A stretch of 44,556 bases of DNA from Ceraceosorus guamensis (GCF_003144195.1 NW_020290112.1:1-44556), one strand, 5' to 3'; shown: positions 1-10,691, counted from the stretch's first letter. Translations and numbers: made by a program. The notes: generated from the sequence alone by a model not told the origin.

Positions 1-1888
1 CGACGTCACCAATGAAGTCACATCGACTCTCACACACCTGCGCATCAAACCACACCCAGCTCTCGACGGGCGAACCGGAGGTGCTGAAGATGAAGCGACG
101 CTCAACTGTTTGAGAACCTTCGAGACTTGCCAACGCACATCCACCATAGCGGCGCATTGCTTAGACCAAGTATTGCTTTATCTGTCGCCTTGCGCCGCCT
201 TGTGTAGTGCGTTCTTTTTTCATGAACAAGGGAGGGATAGGGCAGCGGTGTCGTATTGAGTGCCTTCTCAACGAAGAGGTCTTCATGGACGTCTCTAGGA
301 CGCAAGCTAGCCTCTCAAGATGCTACGCTGCGAGGCGGTCCAGCCACCGATGCTCAAGATGCGGCCACAGGGACGGTACGGCTCCATCCATCAGCCCTCG
401 CCCATGGACAGCTTGCCGGTGATGCTGCGCGCAAGCGCTCGGGGATGCAGTGCCGCGGCGATCTGGCGGCGCAAGTGCAATAAAATGCGCGACCCGACAA
501 AAATTTTCCGCACCCTGCAGGAGCATGCAGGTCGGAACCGGTGACTGGACGGAGCCGACAGCGCAGCCTCGCGGGCGCACGTCAGCAGGCGACAAGACTT
601 GCTCTTTGGTATGCTCCATTCATTGCTTTGCTCGGCTGAGTGCGCGCCTTCACCGAGCATTCACAATTGCGCGCTAGGTCTCACGGACACCTGGCCCATG
701 ACGAAAACCTACCGGTCATCCTGGGTTGGCGAGACAAGCGATGATCAGTGATGCGTGAAGGTGCATCTTGCAGGCGTGGGTCATGACGGCATCTGGTTGG
801 CTAGAGGGAGCGGCCAGCGCTCCTTGTTCGCCTGTGGCGAAATGGATGGGCTCGCAATCAGGAATGAACTTTGCTCAGCCTGTCACGGATAGGCAGAGTC
901 CAATCAAGGCTGTGATTGAACCAAATGGACCTCGCTCGTCGGTCGGGCGTCTGCGCAATAGTCTATCCCGCTTATGCCATGCAGAGCAAAGTTGAGGAAC
1001 ATGCAATGTGCGGCAGACAAGGCCATATTTCAGGAATCCGTCGTGCATGTGCAAGGGGGAGAAGTAAGCCCCAAGATTACGTGCCCGATGACCTCATAGT
1101 CCGTGCCCACCCTCTCTCTGCGCCTTTCCTTCCCCGCCTGAGCTTCGATTCGCCGATGCAGCTAAACGCGTTCACCTCCGGCGCTCTGAACGAAGTTTGC
1201 GCATGCCGCTCAAGTATACCGGTCATCGAAGTTATATCCCACCTTGCAGCACTTCGCCAAAGGTGCACCTCCTCGCCGGTCGTCAGCGACCAATCTGTGG
1301 ATGACGCACACGCAAGGGTTAGAGTTCGGTAGCACTCGAGTCTGTGATCGTCAATCCTCCGCGGCAACAGCGAGGGTCGATTTGCGTGGGCAATATCGAG
1401 GTCGACAGCTCACGCAATCATGCGCGCCGACTCGAAGTGCTTGCTCGAGCAACTTTCGCTCACGCACGATCGACTCGCAATAGTCCGGCGGGTGGGTCAG
1501 GAAGCGCCATCCACACTGCTCGGGCGCGGCGCCGCGAGTCTTGTACTCGTCTACTTTGACTCGCATCTCTCCGAGCAGTGGGCGCACGTCTTTGAGCACA
1601 CGTGACGAAGCGAAATCAACAGAATTACGCGCAGCGGCTACGGTACGGTCACGAGCTCGTATCAAGTTCAGTTCTGAAGTAGACGGATGACATGTGCATT
1701 GCAAGCAACGGCAGAAGGTGTGTATGGTCGAGCAAGTCCTGAAAGATGCAAGTATTTCGTCGAAAGGGCCATTACGCGCACTCGACCTAGCTATTATGAC
1801 CGTGGAAGATCGGCTGGGAGGCGCAGTGTATCGTCAAGGTGGCCAGCCACGGTGCCAGAGAGAAGTGGTGAACGCGATCCCACGCCGT
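1..1888. other. Left flank without a recognised gene
   Basis: Several open frames of 60-138 codons occur on both strands here, overlapping one another, and none matches a family I recognise. The longest are a plus-strand frame at 916-1332 and a minus-strand frame at 1351-1704. The latter has a charged, soluble-looking composition with no domain signature. They could be exons of an unrecognised gene or chance frames in GC-rich DNA. The stretch also serves as the 3' flank of the metalloprotease gene. Confidence 0.5.
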
Positions 1889-2800
1889 TCAGACGCCACG
1901 GTACTGGCGAGTGAGACCGCTGGCACGAGTGACTTGGCCGCCGGTAAAGTTGTTCATGCAGCCATCGTCAGAGTAGTCCATGTAGTTGGTGATTGGGTCG
2001 ACGCCACCGCCGGAGCAAGTGTCGCGGCCAGTGGGGCATCCTGAAGCGGGGGAGGCTTCGGGCGCAGTGTCGCTGACAGAGTCGCCAGCTCCGGAGCATC
2101 CTCCTTGGAAAGTGTGGTAGAGACCGACCCAGTGGCCAACCTCGTGGGTGAGGGTTCGTCCTTGGTTGTAGGGAGCCAAGCTGCCTCCGGGAACAGAGCG
2201 GTACTCGAACACGACACCGTCAAACTTGGGCTTGCTGGAGTAGTCGCTGGGGAAGGTGGCATAGCCGAGGAGTCCCTGAGCTGACAAGTCAACAGAGTAC
2301 AGGTTCAGAGTGCTAGCGCCTCCAGTCCTGAGCGCGTTCTTCATCGCGGACTCGGCGCTGGTGCCAGGGAAGGCGTTTTTGAACCAGTTGCTGTTGACGG
2401 TGGTCTTGGTGGAGGAGAGGGAGAATCGGTAAGGCATGCCAGAGTTTGCGTAGTCATTGTTGAGCACGTTGATCTGACCGTTGATGGCAGAGCTGGATAG
2501 AGCGCCGTTGCTGCCGTCGGTGATGATGTTCCAGACGACTGGAATAGATGACGCGGCGGCGGCATTGAGCCTGTAGTCTGTCGCGTTTCCAGACGCGCGA
2601 GCGGCCTCGAGGGCGAGCCTGTGAGCCTCGACCACCTTGGCGGCCTCAGCCTCCAGCGCGGGAGAGAGCGGGCTGGTGGTACCACACTTGCGGGTAGGTG
2701 CGCGCATCTCAAAGGACGCAGCGGAAACGCCGCTCGTGGAGAGAGCAGCTACCGCCGCAGCGGTAGCAGCGAAAAAGGTGGGCAGGTTGAAGCGGACCAT
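1889..2800 (-). CDS. Secreted M43-family (pappalysin-like) zinc metalloprotease
   Basis: A 303-residue single-exon protein that should be an extracellular zinc endopeptidase of MEROPS family M43, the fungal secreted Mep1-type group. Residues 1-28 form a signal peptide (short basic start, Ala/Val-rich core, VSA-A-type cleavage site). The zinc-binding and catalytic motif HEVGHWVGLYH lies at 219-229, with ligands His219, His223 and His229 and catalytic Glu220. The Met-turn is NYMDYSDDGCM, with Met274. Six Cys in the last 80 residues fit the disulfides usual in this group. The total length is close to the normal 270-310 residues and the C-terminal part (FTGGQVTR) is also typical, so the gene looks intact. 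It stands alone on the minus strand, with a TATA-like CTATACA about 40 bases before the ATG. Such proteases serve nutrition or host invasion; the sequence does not say which. The family call is firm and the substrate is unknown. Confidence 0.93.
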   Translation of the reverse strand: MVRFNLPTFFAATAAAVAALSTSGVSAASFEMRAPTRKCGTTSPLSPALEAEAAKVVEAHRLALEAARASGNATDYRLNAAAASSIPVVWNIITDGSNGALSSSAINGQINVLNNDYANSGMPYRFSLSSTKTTVNSNWFKNAFPGTSAESAMKNALRTGGASTLNLYSVDLSAQGLLGYATFPSDYSSKPKFDGVVFEYRSVPGGSLAPYNQGRTLTHEVGHWVGLYHTFQGGCSGAGDSVSDTAPEASPASGCPTGRDTCSGGGVDPITNYMDYSDDGCMNNFTGGQVTRASGLTRQYRGV

Positions 2801-2838
2801 GGCGAAATGAAGAAGTGCGAGTGGACGAAATGTCTCGA

Positions 2839-2845
2839 TGTATAG
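2839..2845 (-). promoter_or_regulatory. TATA-like element before the metalloprotease
   Basis: The minus strand reads CTATACA about 40 bases upstream of the metalloprotease ATG at 2800. The spacing would fit a short 5' leader. The match is short and could be chance. Confidence 0.25.
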
Positions 2846-5366
2846 GGCAAGGTGCGAAGTGAAGAAAGAGGATGATAGCGGGATGAGGGGGAGCTGAATG
2901 GGTGCGACATCTCATTCACTCATCGCTCCCCTTTTAACCTTTTCGGAAGCTTTGGTGTCGCACGACACTCGAGTGACGGCGAAGTGCAACAACGCAAGGC
3001 CCCATCAGGTCCGCAACGCCAGCAACCACGTCTATGCTCTGTGCACTCTCCTAGCTTACTCTGTCCCCTTCTGGCAAGAATGAAGCGTGGTCGTGCGCGA
3101 TAAGGAAGGTCGACGAGAAGAAGTGTTGGGCAGTGTCAGGCCCGGAAACCAAGCCGCCTGCGCTTAGTGCTGACTAGCGTGATGTGCGACTCTTTAGCGT
3201 AAGCGGGGTCTGAGGTACTTGCATACCGTCCCGGGTGTGCACAAAGAAGGGTGCACAGCGAGCATCCGGCTCGAGCGAGGGCCGGGCAGCGGTCCGCTTT
3301 CACCGTCATTTCAGTCACCAGAATATCAAATTGGGCAAGGTGTCGCGCTGGAAAGCTGATGAGCTAGAGATGGGGACGCCGCACCAGCAGGCGCTGCATG
3401 GAGAGTGGGATGTGCTGGGACGTCCTGTCCTGTACCTTCCCATACAGGCGATCGAGCAACACCACCTGCCTGAAGCAACACTTTGAGCGACTGTCGATCT
3501 CGGCGACTTTTTGCCAAGGTGATCTGGATCGCCAAGATGGCTGCGAACATGTCCAACAAGGCAAGCGGAAGATCACCAAGCGCGAAGCTGGAGCGATACT
3601 TGTTCCCAAACAGGCAGGACCCTGAGCAGGCAGGGCACGCGTGCTGGGTCGGTTGGATCACTGAATCAACGTTGCATTCGCGCGCGCGTGCGCGCGTTCG
3701 CGTTGTGCTGTGCCGCCTCTTTGCCTATAACACGCGTGCTTTGCGCGCTCGATTGAGGCGCCCGCGCGATGCGTGGGCCATTTGCACTTTCAAATCGAAC
3801 ACCTATCGCACCAGCTCTGGCGCACGCAACTTATCGACGTCCATAATCAGCGCGCGGGGCCTGCAGCATGGATGCGTGGGCCACGCAACGCAAGTCTCGC
3901 TAACGATTGCTTATGAGGACCTGCCTCTGCATCTCTCCACTTTGCTTTGGCCGCTGCAGCTTGATCGCTCTTCGGGAATTGCGCCGCTTGCCTTGTTGCT
4001 GCATCTATATACACTGTATCGTGGGGACTAGCTGTGCGGCTATGCATGCATGCAGGTGTAGCATCAGCCCTCGAGATAAGCAGCGTGAGTCAAGAGTGTC
4101 GAGTCTTGCGTCTCGAGTCTCGGGTACCGGTGTCAGTAGTAGTCACGAGTGTATCCTGTATCATAGGTCGCTTCTCCACGCTGCCCAAGGTCCACCCTCG
4201 ACTGCTCACATTCGAACCCGTGCAGACGAACCGCAGCGCTCGCGCACGTACAGAGTACTCCTCGTTGCGACGACGAACCAAAGGCGCGCGGCAAACAGGT
4301 AAGCTTGCGTAGGCGGAGAAGGGCGAGCCCGCTTGAACAGGGGGGCAATTCGTATCTCGGGAAATCAGGACCTCGACGTCCCCGACTCGGACTGTAGGTA
4401 CAGTAGCCCCACACTAGCGCGTTTTTTAGCGCGCGCTTGGCGAAAGCTTTCTGTATCTCTAGCGCAGCATGAATCACGAATGAGCCCGCGGGCGCATGCG
4501 ATGAGCACTGAGGGCGGTGGGTGAGCGGTCGAGTGTCGTGCGACTTCGCATAATCTTCCAGCACGCAGCAGCAGGCTAGGCAAAGCTACGATAACTGCAA
4601 GGGGGCCAAGCGGAGAGAAGCTTTGCCTTGGCTGTACAGTACTACTACTATTGTATCCTCATCGACTCACTCGCAGCCAATGTCACTCACGCACACGACA
4701 TCCACTTTGCCCCGACATCACCCGCCAGCGTTCGCGCTAGAAGACCACTTAAAGTTTGCCTTTCGGGCGGGCCTTGAAGCGTGTAAGCATCTGACTTTGT
4801 TCCGGCGGCCCCACGCAGGTCAAGAAGAGTTTCACCACTTCAGGCATCGTAGCGGGCGGGCGAAGTAGAGAGCCCTCGGCTATTGGCACGCTCCCGAGAC
4901 CGAACAAGAGAAGAGACCCATCTATGCTGCCCGTGCATTTTCATTTGTGCCTGAGTGCGAACATCGCTCGCCAGCGATCATAGCTGACCACCGAACTAAC
5001 GACACAGGGCGAGCGACTTGATTCGAGTCCCGCAGTTCAATGCAAGCTCCTCTGGCTCTCGCAATCTCATATCACAGCACTGACCATTGCTAGCCTCGGC
5101 CTATTCCCCGAGATTGTCTGGCGCTTTGTCAAATCGACGGGGGTGTTTCCGAAGCAACACATCACCACGCGGTGCTTCAGATTTGGTGAGGGGGTGCCTG
5201 ACTTTTAGAAAATCCAACATGTGTTGATCAGCGCTTGTGTGTTGGGCAGCGCAAGCTCGAGCGATTGCATTGCCTGGGACTGCTTGCAGCTGGACATGAC
5301 CGTCTCGTCTTGCATCGATCCGCCGCATCATCGCCGATAAGGTTGGTGAGGTGTGCAAGAACTTCC
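2846..5366. other. Intergenic region between the metalloprotease promoter and the ATP10 3' end
   Basis: About 2.5 kb with only short, overlapping, unrecognised open frames; the longest are 3483-4031 plus and 4133-4564 minus. It holds an alternating CG/TG tract at 3679-3696, GACTC/GAGTC-rich strings around 4086-4120, and an octamer TCACGAGT at 4143-4150 that recurs elsewhere in the window. I see no convincing gene. Confidence 0.5.
3679..3696. repeat. Alternating purine-pyrimidine tract
   Basis: Nine consecutive CG or TG dinucleotides (CGCGCGCGCG-TG-CGCGCG) form an uninterrupted pyrimidine-purine alternation. This is the classic sequence type able to adopt Z-DNA under negative supercoiling. 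It lies far from any called gene start. Confidence 0.6.
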
Positions 5367-7017
5367 TTACGCAGAGGCCTTCTCCTTCTCCGCCTCCTCA
5401 GCTCTCCTCAGCAACACTGCAGTGCAATTCAAAAGCGCTCTGCTCTCCTCCTCCTCCGCAAAGCCGCACCCAGCCCAGCGTATCTTGAGATCCGGTCCGA
5501 CGAGGTAGGTGTAGCCGACGTGCTTGTTGTGCAGACCCATCGCATCCCTATCCAGCTCCATGTTCTGACGAGACAAGATGTAGGAGCCGTGCTGCGAGGC
5601 TGGCGTCTGTCGGCGCAGGTTGGACAAGAAGAGGGAGACGAGGTACATCTTCAAGGCATTCTCTTGCAGATTCACCTGTGCCCGGCAGGATAGAGATGAG
5701 CGCTCAGCGGTCAGCATCCATGCGCAGCGACAAGAGGCGGTAGACTAGATGTAGCTGCACCAAGTCTGGCTAAGCACGTGGCAAGCTTGTTTCGCCCTGC
5801 TCCAACACCAGCCCGCTCACCTGCACCAGCTGAAAGCTCGGGTGATTGTCGTAAACTTGCAGAGTCTCGCTGTTGAAGCTCTTGGTGTGTTGTTCGGAAA
5901 TGGTGCTGCTGATGAGTGAAACGATGGACACTTTGCCCTGCAGCATGTCCGTCGTCGACTTTGTAGACCTGTCTGCCAGACACGTGCCCGATATACTGGG
6001 AAAGTAGAGTGAGCGCTGGAGGGAAAAGGTCCAGAAAGGGACGAAAAAAGGCGGGGTCAGTCGCGGAGGAGGAGGCGAAGTTTCAAGGAGCTGATCAGAG
6101 GGCGACAGGTCGCTCTTCCAGGGTGCTCTTGCAACGCGTTGCCCATTCTCGATGCCCGTGCGCACGCGCCGTCGTTCCGTTCATTTTTTTTTTTTTCGTG
6201 CACTCACATCATGCCTGATCATCGTGCCGGGTGCTCTCCACGTCTTGCCTCCGTGAGACCGAGTGGCATGAAAGTCATTGAAGTAGCCTCTCGTAGCTTC
6301 CTTGACACTGTGAAGCGAGTCCACAAGAGCGGGATCCTGGATGAGCGAGCATGTATGAGGGGCCGCTTGGGCGCTGCAGTGCATCGCAGTGCAGTGCACT
6401 CCTGTTCGCTTTTGCTGCAGCGAGCACTCTACTCACATGGCTCTCCGCTTGGCCATCCTGCGATCCTGATCCACAAAGCGCTCCCTCTTCTCCTCCCTCG
6501 TGAGCGGCACAGTCGAGGGCTTCTTCAGCACGCCCAGCGCAGTAGCTAGAAAGGGCAAAGGCTGCTTATCCGCCTCAGCAGCCTTTCTGCTGACCGAATC
6601 GCCAAAGTCTCCTCTTTGCAGCCCAGGCGCAAAGTTCGCCTCGGGTCGCTGACGATCGTGCGGAGTGGCCAAAGGCGCTGCGGGAGGTGGATGGGAGGTA
6701 AAGTCGGTAGACTGCGTGGCAGTGCTTTGGGCGATTGGGTCGGATGCGGAAGGGTTTGGGGAAGCGCTGGGTGTTGATGCCGATGCTGAAGCGCCAATCT
6801 GAGGGTCATCGTGCCCAGCCTGTATCGGTCCTTTGGGCGCATCGTGCAATCCCATGCCTCTCACCGTGACGCTCCAAGGGCGCAAAGGGCGGTGCAAGGA
6901 GGGGTAGGAGGAGGTGGAGGAGGAGGAGGTGGTGGTGGAGGAGCAGGCTGGTAGCGCGCATCTGGATGCTCTCAGCACGCTCCTTGCGCTGCCGAGCAGA
7001 TTGTTGGCCGCGGACAT
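5367..7017 (-). CDS. ATP10-like mitochondrial Fo-ATP synthase assembly factor
   Basis: Spliced from four exons (minus strand: 7017-6437, 6373-6208, 6015-5821, 5675-5367), giving 416 residues in one consistent frame. Atp10 is an inner-membrane chaperone that helps assemble the Fo sector by acting on newly made Atp6. The N terminus is Arg/Ser/Ala-rich, like a mitochondrial presequence, and is followed by a Ser/Pro/Thr-rich stretch. Family landmarks in order are the basic helix around RFVDQDRRMAKRR, TRGYFNDF, SLYFPSISG, and the C-terminal strand YLVGPDLKIRWAGCG, which is the most diagnostic block. All donors are GTGAG(T/C). The intron 1 acceptor is the least certain: CTGCAG at 6379-6374 keeps the frame and inserts about 20 residues that other members may lack, while the nearby ATCCAG does not keep it. 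The family is usually 270-400 residues, so this one is slightly long because of its N-terminal low-complexity part. Two TCACGTG sites lie about 270-320 bases upstream. Confidence 0.9.
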
Positions 7018-7916
7018 GATTGTTGATGTAGGGCGGTGGTCAAAGCGGTGGCTCAGAGGCTGTGCCGAGATGAGTGTGTCTGCTGAGATTCGGTGCTGAA
7101 TGCTGGGCGTGGGAGCAGGCGGATCCGGAACACCCGCCTCGCAGGACTGCAGTCAGACTCACGGTGCTGAAAGGAAGGAAGTGGTGAGAGTTGCATTCCA
7201 AGCAAAACTTGCCGCCAGTCTCGAGTCAAGAGGGGCATTCAAATTATTTAGCGCACGCGCGCAGAAAGATCGGAAGAATCGATCAAGTCACGTGGTGCGC
7301 ATGCTAGCCGCGAGAATCAAATCACAGATAATCACGTGAAATTGCAATTCATAAATCATTTACGCCAGCGAGCTTGCACCAGCCGTCCTGGACCACTTCC
7401 CATCTCAAGTCCCTTCACGCTAGGGACGTGGGCATTGCTGAAATGTGCTATCGTGCACAGAATGCAGCTCACTTGACTGTGAAGTGTGTGCATCAGGGGG
7501 ATTTCACCGCTGCAATGCAGACAGACGACACCTTCATCAGCCTGCTCACATTCGGTACTGCACGCGCTGCACATCCCCCTGGCCGTCGATTGCAATCAGA
7601 GCGCCTTGCTTTGCAAAGCGTTTGAGGGACTCTCGCCATATTCAAGGCCCAAGCAAACGCGTGCACACTGCTACGACTCTCATTGGCACGATCCAGTCAT
7701 GCTTGGGTCACGTTGGGCATTGTACTGACGCTCCACAAGGCGCTTACTGGAGTAGACGAAGCGGGCAAGAGACGAGCGAGGGGCGGGATGGATGGCGGAG
7801 AGCGGAAAGCTGCGAAAGCTGTTTAGAAATACAGTCGAAGCCAAACATTAAGATTGTGGGTGTGCTTGCATGTGCGCGTCGCCTGGCCGCACGAGGTTCC
7901 AAGGCGGACCAAGTGC
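7018..7916. other. ATP10 promoter side and cutinase 3' flank
   Basis: About 0.9 kb. The ATP10-proximal half holds two TCACGTG sites. The other half has overlapping short Cys-rich frames on both strands, including a 79-codon minus frame at 7356-7595 with three CxxC pairs. No homologue is recognised and no gene is called. Confidence 0.45.
7288..7339. promoter_or_regulatory. Paired TCACGTG (E-box/CBF1-type) sites upstream of ATP10
   Basis: TCACGTG at 7288-7294 and the full palindrome TCACGTGA at 7332-7339 lie 271 and 315 bases before the ATP10 ATG. CACGTG is bound by bHLH factors (Cbf1, Tye7 and relatives in yeasts). That such a factor acts here is inference. The same pair arrangement occurs before GCV1. 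Confidence 0.4.
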
Positions 7917-8819
7917 TCAGAAGGTGGAGAGTCCAATAGCCAACAGACCAGCGACGAGGAAAGTGGCGTATCGAGAAACATCGGAAGAGAGGTGAGCGGC
8001 CGCATCTGAGTTGCCGCCGCTTCCCCCATTGTCGCTGCCATTGTTGCCTCCATTGTTTCCAGTCGGGTTCGTAGAGTTTGCTTCTCCGCCCCTGAATCCA
8101 GCGGTCATCATCTCCGTAGACCTATCTTGGGTGAATTGACTGGTGGTGTACAGGAAATGAGCGGGTCCGACGCCGATTCCGCTCGTCACATCGCAAACGC
8201 CATCCCCATGAGCACATACATCCAAAACCTTGCCGCTCTTGTCCCAGTAATCGGGAATGGGTGGCAGGTAGGATAGCAGACCGAAGCCCTGCGCCGTAGA
8301 TTTGCCACCGTCCGTATCAAAGTTGGACTGCAAGTTCTTGTTGTGTCTAGGGTTGCCCACCGTCACCACCGCCACGACGGCCTTGAACGCGTCGCTGTTG
8401 TTCGGTATCCTGGTCAGCGCTTCCGTCGTCACTGTCGCTCCTTGACTGTAGCCTAGAAGAGCGAACTTGTGGCCTGGACACTGCTGAAGGGACGTGTTGA
8501 TCTTGTTGACGACATCTTGTGTACCAGCTTCGCTGAGCTGGGAAATGTCCGCTGCGTACTGCGTGTCGTACTCGACGCCACCCGTAACGTTTGCCAGCGT
8601 CTGGCGAATCATGTTGGCGAATGCGATCGATGGCCCTTGTATCTCGCCCGTGCCGCGTGTAGAAATGATGGTGTACGTGCCACAATCTGCTCTGCGGGTC
8701 AAAGCTGACGCATGTTCCTGAGGCACGATGTTGGCAGCCGAGACCGAAGAGGCTAGGGGAGCGCAGGATAGCGCCACCCCCGCTGCGGCCGCACCCAGGA
8801 GAGAGAGTTTGGACGGCAT
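7917..8819 (-). CDS. Cutinase-family serine esterase with GPI-anchor signal
   Basis: A 300-residue single-exon alpha/beta-hydrolase of the cutinase family (CE5; cutin esterase or acetylxylan esterase). The start at 8819 is chosen because a clear signal peptide follows (residues 1-28, ending SSVSAAN); the frame is open further upstream but that part is Pro/Ser-rich and not signal-like. A dibasic TRR at 41-43 may mark a short propeptide. The mature domain starts near Cys46. The nucleophile elbow is GYSQG with Ser125, the catalytic Asp is in GDGVC at 206, and the His is in GPAHFLY at 221, so the triad is complete. After the domain comes an Asn/Gly/Ser linker (about 249-272) and a hydrophobic C terminus (284-300) behind a small-residue stretch, which is a typical GPI-attachment signal. 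The enzyme is therefore probably tethered to the membrane or wall rather than freely secreted. The exact ester substrate cannot be told from sequence. Confidence 0.92.
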   Translation of the reverse strand: MPSKLSLLGAAAAGVALSCAPLASSVSAANIVPQEHASALTRRADCGTYTIISTRGTGEIQGPSIAFANMIRQTLANVTGGVEYDTQYAADISQLSEAGTQDVVNKINTSLQQCPGHKFALLGYSQGATVTTEALTRIPNNSDAFKAVVAVVTVGNPRHNKNLQSNFDTDGGKSTAQGFGLLSYLPPIPDYWDKSGKVLDVCAHGDGVCDVTSGIGVGPAHFLYTTSQFTQDRSTEMMTAGFRGGEANSTNPTGNNGGNNGSDNGGSGGNSDAAAHLSSDVSRYATFLVAGLLAIGLSTF

Positions 8820-9737
8820 GATGTTTCGTGAATGTGGCTGTGGAAGCTGGCTGAGTCGTTTGTGGAAAGAAATTGGACTGCTTTGCGAGGACGGTGCTGA
8901 AGGCTGCCCTTGTGCACGTTTGTCAGGAGCTCGGCAATTTGGGAGCGACAGTAGATCAAGTCGCACGCAGGGATGAATAGGGGCAATGGAGTGGACGAGG
9001 AAATCGAGGCGGTAGGGACAGGGCCTCAGTGCAGACGGTTGGGAGGATGATGGGCAAGATGCCAAAGAAAGTGCACCGGTGTCGGTTGGGCGAGTAGGGT
9101 GAATGCGCAGATGAATGAGCGAGTGAGAGAGCGAGGGTCGGACGCACGCAGAAGGGATGTGCAAGCAGACAAGAAAGTTTGGGAGTCGTGGGTGTACCGC
9201 AAGGATGGAATCGACTTGTGAAGGCGAATGCGGGGTCTATGATCGAGGTAATGATGCAAGGCCTCAAATTAGTCGGGCTATTTTGTATCTGACGTCTCTT
9301 GCGCAGCTTGCGGGGAAGCGAGTGGCTAGCGCTGGCCCAGATTACGGCATGTACTCTTGAGGGTACCGTCGTACTGTAGTCACCGTGCACAAATTTGCAT
9401 CCGACCGGACCTCGCTCGGCATGCATGCAATCAAAGTCACGCAGTCACGAGTGGGGATTTGGTGGACTGGGGGAGCGGCGCGCGCCCGTCCCCTACCTTT
9501 CACTCAAGATTTTCGTGATTCGCATTTTGTCACTCAAGACTGTGACTACTCCTTCATGAAATTTGACATGCGAAAGTAGTGTGAGGCGCGGCAGCATCCA
9601 GCAGCTACATACTGCTGGGCCGGCCGTGATCTCAGACACTTGGCAAGTTTGCCGAGCGAAGCGGGTGAGACCTGTCTGTGCCTGTTGAGACTCAGACTGG
9701 CTGAGACTTGACGCAGCTGAACCCTGTTGTTGATGGT

Positions 9738-9762
9738 AGCTATATACTGTAGCTATATAGCT
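9738..9762. repeat. AGCTATATA direct repeat with perfect 12-base palindrome
   Basis: AGCTATATA occurs at 9738-9746 and again within AGCTATATAGCT at 9751-9762, which is a perfect palindrome. It is far from both flanking starts (over 900 bases each), so a TATA-box role for either gene is doubtful. Confidence 0.5.
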
Positions 9763-10023
9763 GCTGCTTATTGCTGCAGCATGGCTTGTTGTTGATGCGC
9801 GATGAGCTTCCAAGAGAGAATCAGGGTGCATGCGCGCGGGAGCGGAAGAGTGGCAGCACCTCATCAGCAGCGCGACGAGATGCTGCTCTGCTCATAGGCA
9901 GCGGAATTTGTTGCGATGCAGCACGCGAACCCTAGAATGAAACACGGAAACAGCACCACTGCATGCTGCCGCTGCTGGTGTGGTGATTGATGTACGCATG
10001 CATGTGCTGAAGCACCTGCACTC

Positions 10024-10278
10024 TGACTCACTCACCCGCGCGCGCGCTCAGCAAGTCAGCTGCATGGGCTCCTCGACGCTGTGTGATGTGAAAGCCGAGA
10101 CGCGTGAGCGAGACCCGCATCGTCAAGTGCGACCGCAGTGCTGTACCGCCTATATATACAGCTGCAACGCTGATCTCAACGAGTTGCACCGTGCGGGGTT
10201 TAATTAGTCTTGAGTGCACGACTTGATTCAAGACTCGCGAGGTTTGACTCAAGACTTTGACTCGAGGACTCTGACTCA
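10024..10278. promoter_or_regulatory. Three TGACTCA sites upstream of GCV1
   Basis: TGACTCA occurs at 10024-10030, 10245-10251 and 10272-10278, between about 670 and 410 bases before the GCV1 ATG. In budding yeast this core is bound by Gcn4, and TGACTC by Bas1, which controls the glycine-cleavage genes. Transfer of that logic to this fungus is inference. The sites sit inside a GACTC-rich string of a type seen elsewhere in the window, which weakens the case. Confidence 0.35.
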
Positions 10279-10327
10279 GACTCTTGACTGTGCTCCGCCG
10301 CCTTTGCCGTGTACTGCAAATCATGAT

Positions 10328-10363
10328 TCACGTGAGTATGCACACTTCTTCTGTGTCACGTGA
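10328..10363. promoter_or_regulatory. Two TCACGTGA palindromes upstream of GCV1
   Basis: Perfect 8-base palindromes at 10328-10335 and 10356-10363, 28 bases apart, lie about 330-360 bases before the GCV1 start. They are bHLH-type sites of the same kind as the pair before ATP10. Confidence 0.4.
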
Positions 10364-10691
10364 TGAACATGTTCAAGTTCGGCAGAACGCCCGGTACGCG
10401 GTAAATGAAATGTGAATGTGAATGGTGATTTGGGATTGACGGCGGCGCGGGCGAAAGAGGCGTCCTAAGCGCGCACGCTCCACCCGGCCCGGCCATGCAG
10501 CATGCAAGCGAGCAACTCACACAGGTTTGAGTGGTGACGCTTCTCTTCCACATCTGACCGTCCATTCATTCACGATTCTACTGTACTGTACGGCCGACAG
10601 CTTTCCTTGGCGGCATCGATCAACTGGATCAAGCCTTTCGCGGACACACGGGGCGCAATCATCGCTCAAACACCTCATCGTTGACGCAAGC

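Larger units (their letters stand above)
8820..10691. other. Divergent promoter region between cutinase and GCV1
   Basis: About 1.9 kb with only short unrecognised frames. The cutinase frame stays open upstream to 9164, but this is most simply its 5' leader. The stretch holds an AT-rich AGCTATATA direct repeat/palindrome at 9738-9762, a TATATATA at 10151-10158, three TGACTCA sites (10024, 10245, 10272), GACTC-rich strings at 10206-10288, and two TCACGTGA palindromes at 10328 and 10356. It looks regulatory rather than coding. Confidence 0.5.

Noticed and set aside
916-1704. Frames at 916-1332 (+) and 1351-1704 (-)
   Set aside because: No recognisable family, splice partner or promoter; left as part of an unassigned flank.
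5010-5040. Box B-like string (GATTCGAGTCCCGC) suggesting a tRNA
   Set aside because: No A box or cloverleaf could be built around it.
8820-9164. N-terminal extension of the cutinase frame by 115 codons
   Set aside because: The added part is Pro/Ser/His-rich and has no signal peptide, whereas the internal ATG at 8819 starts a textbook signal peptide.
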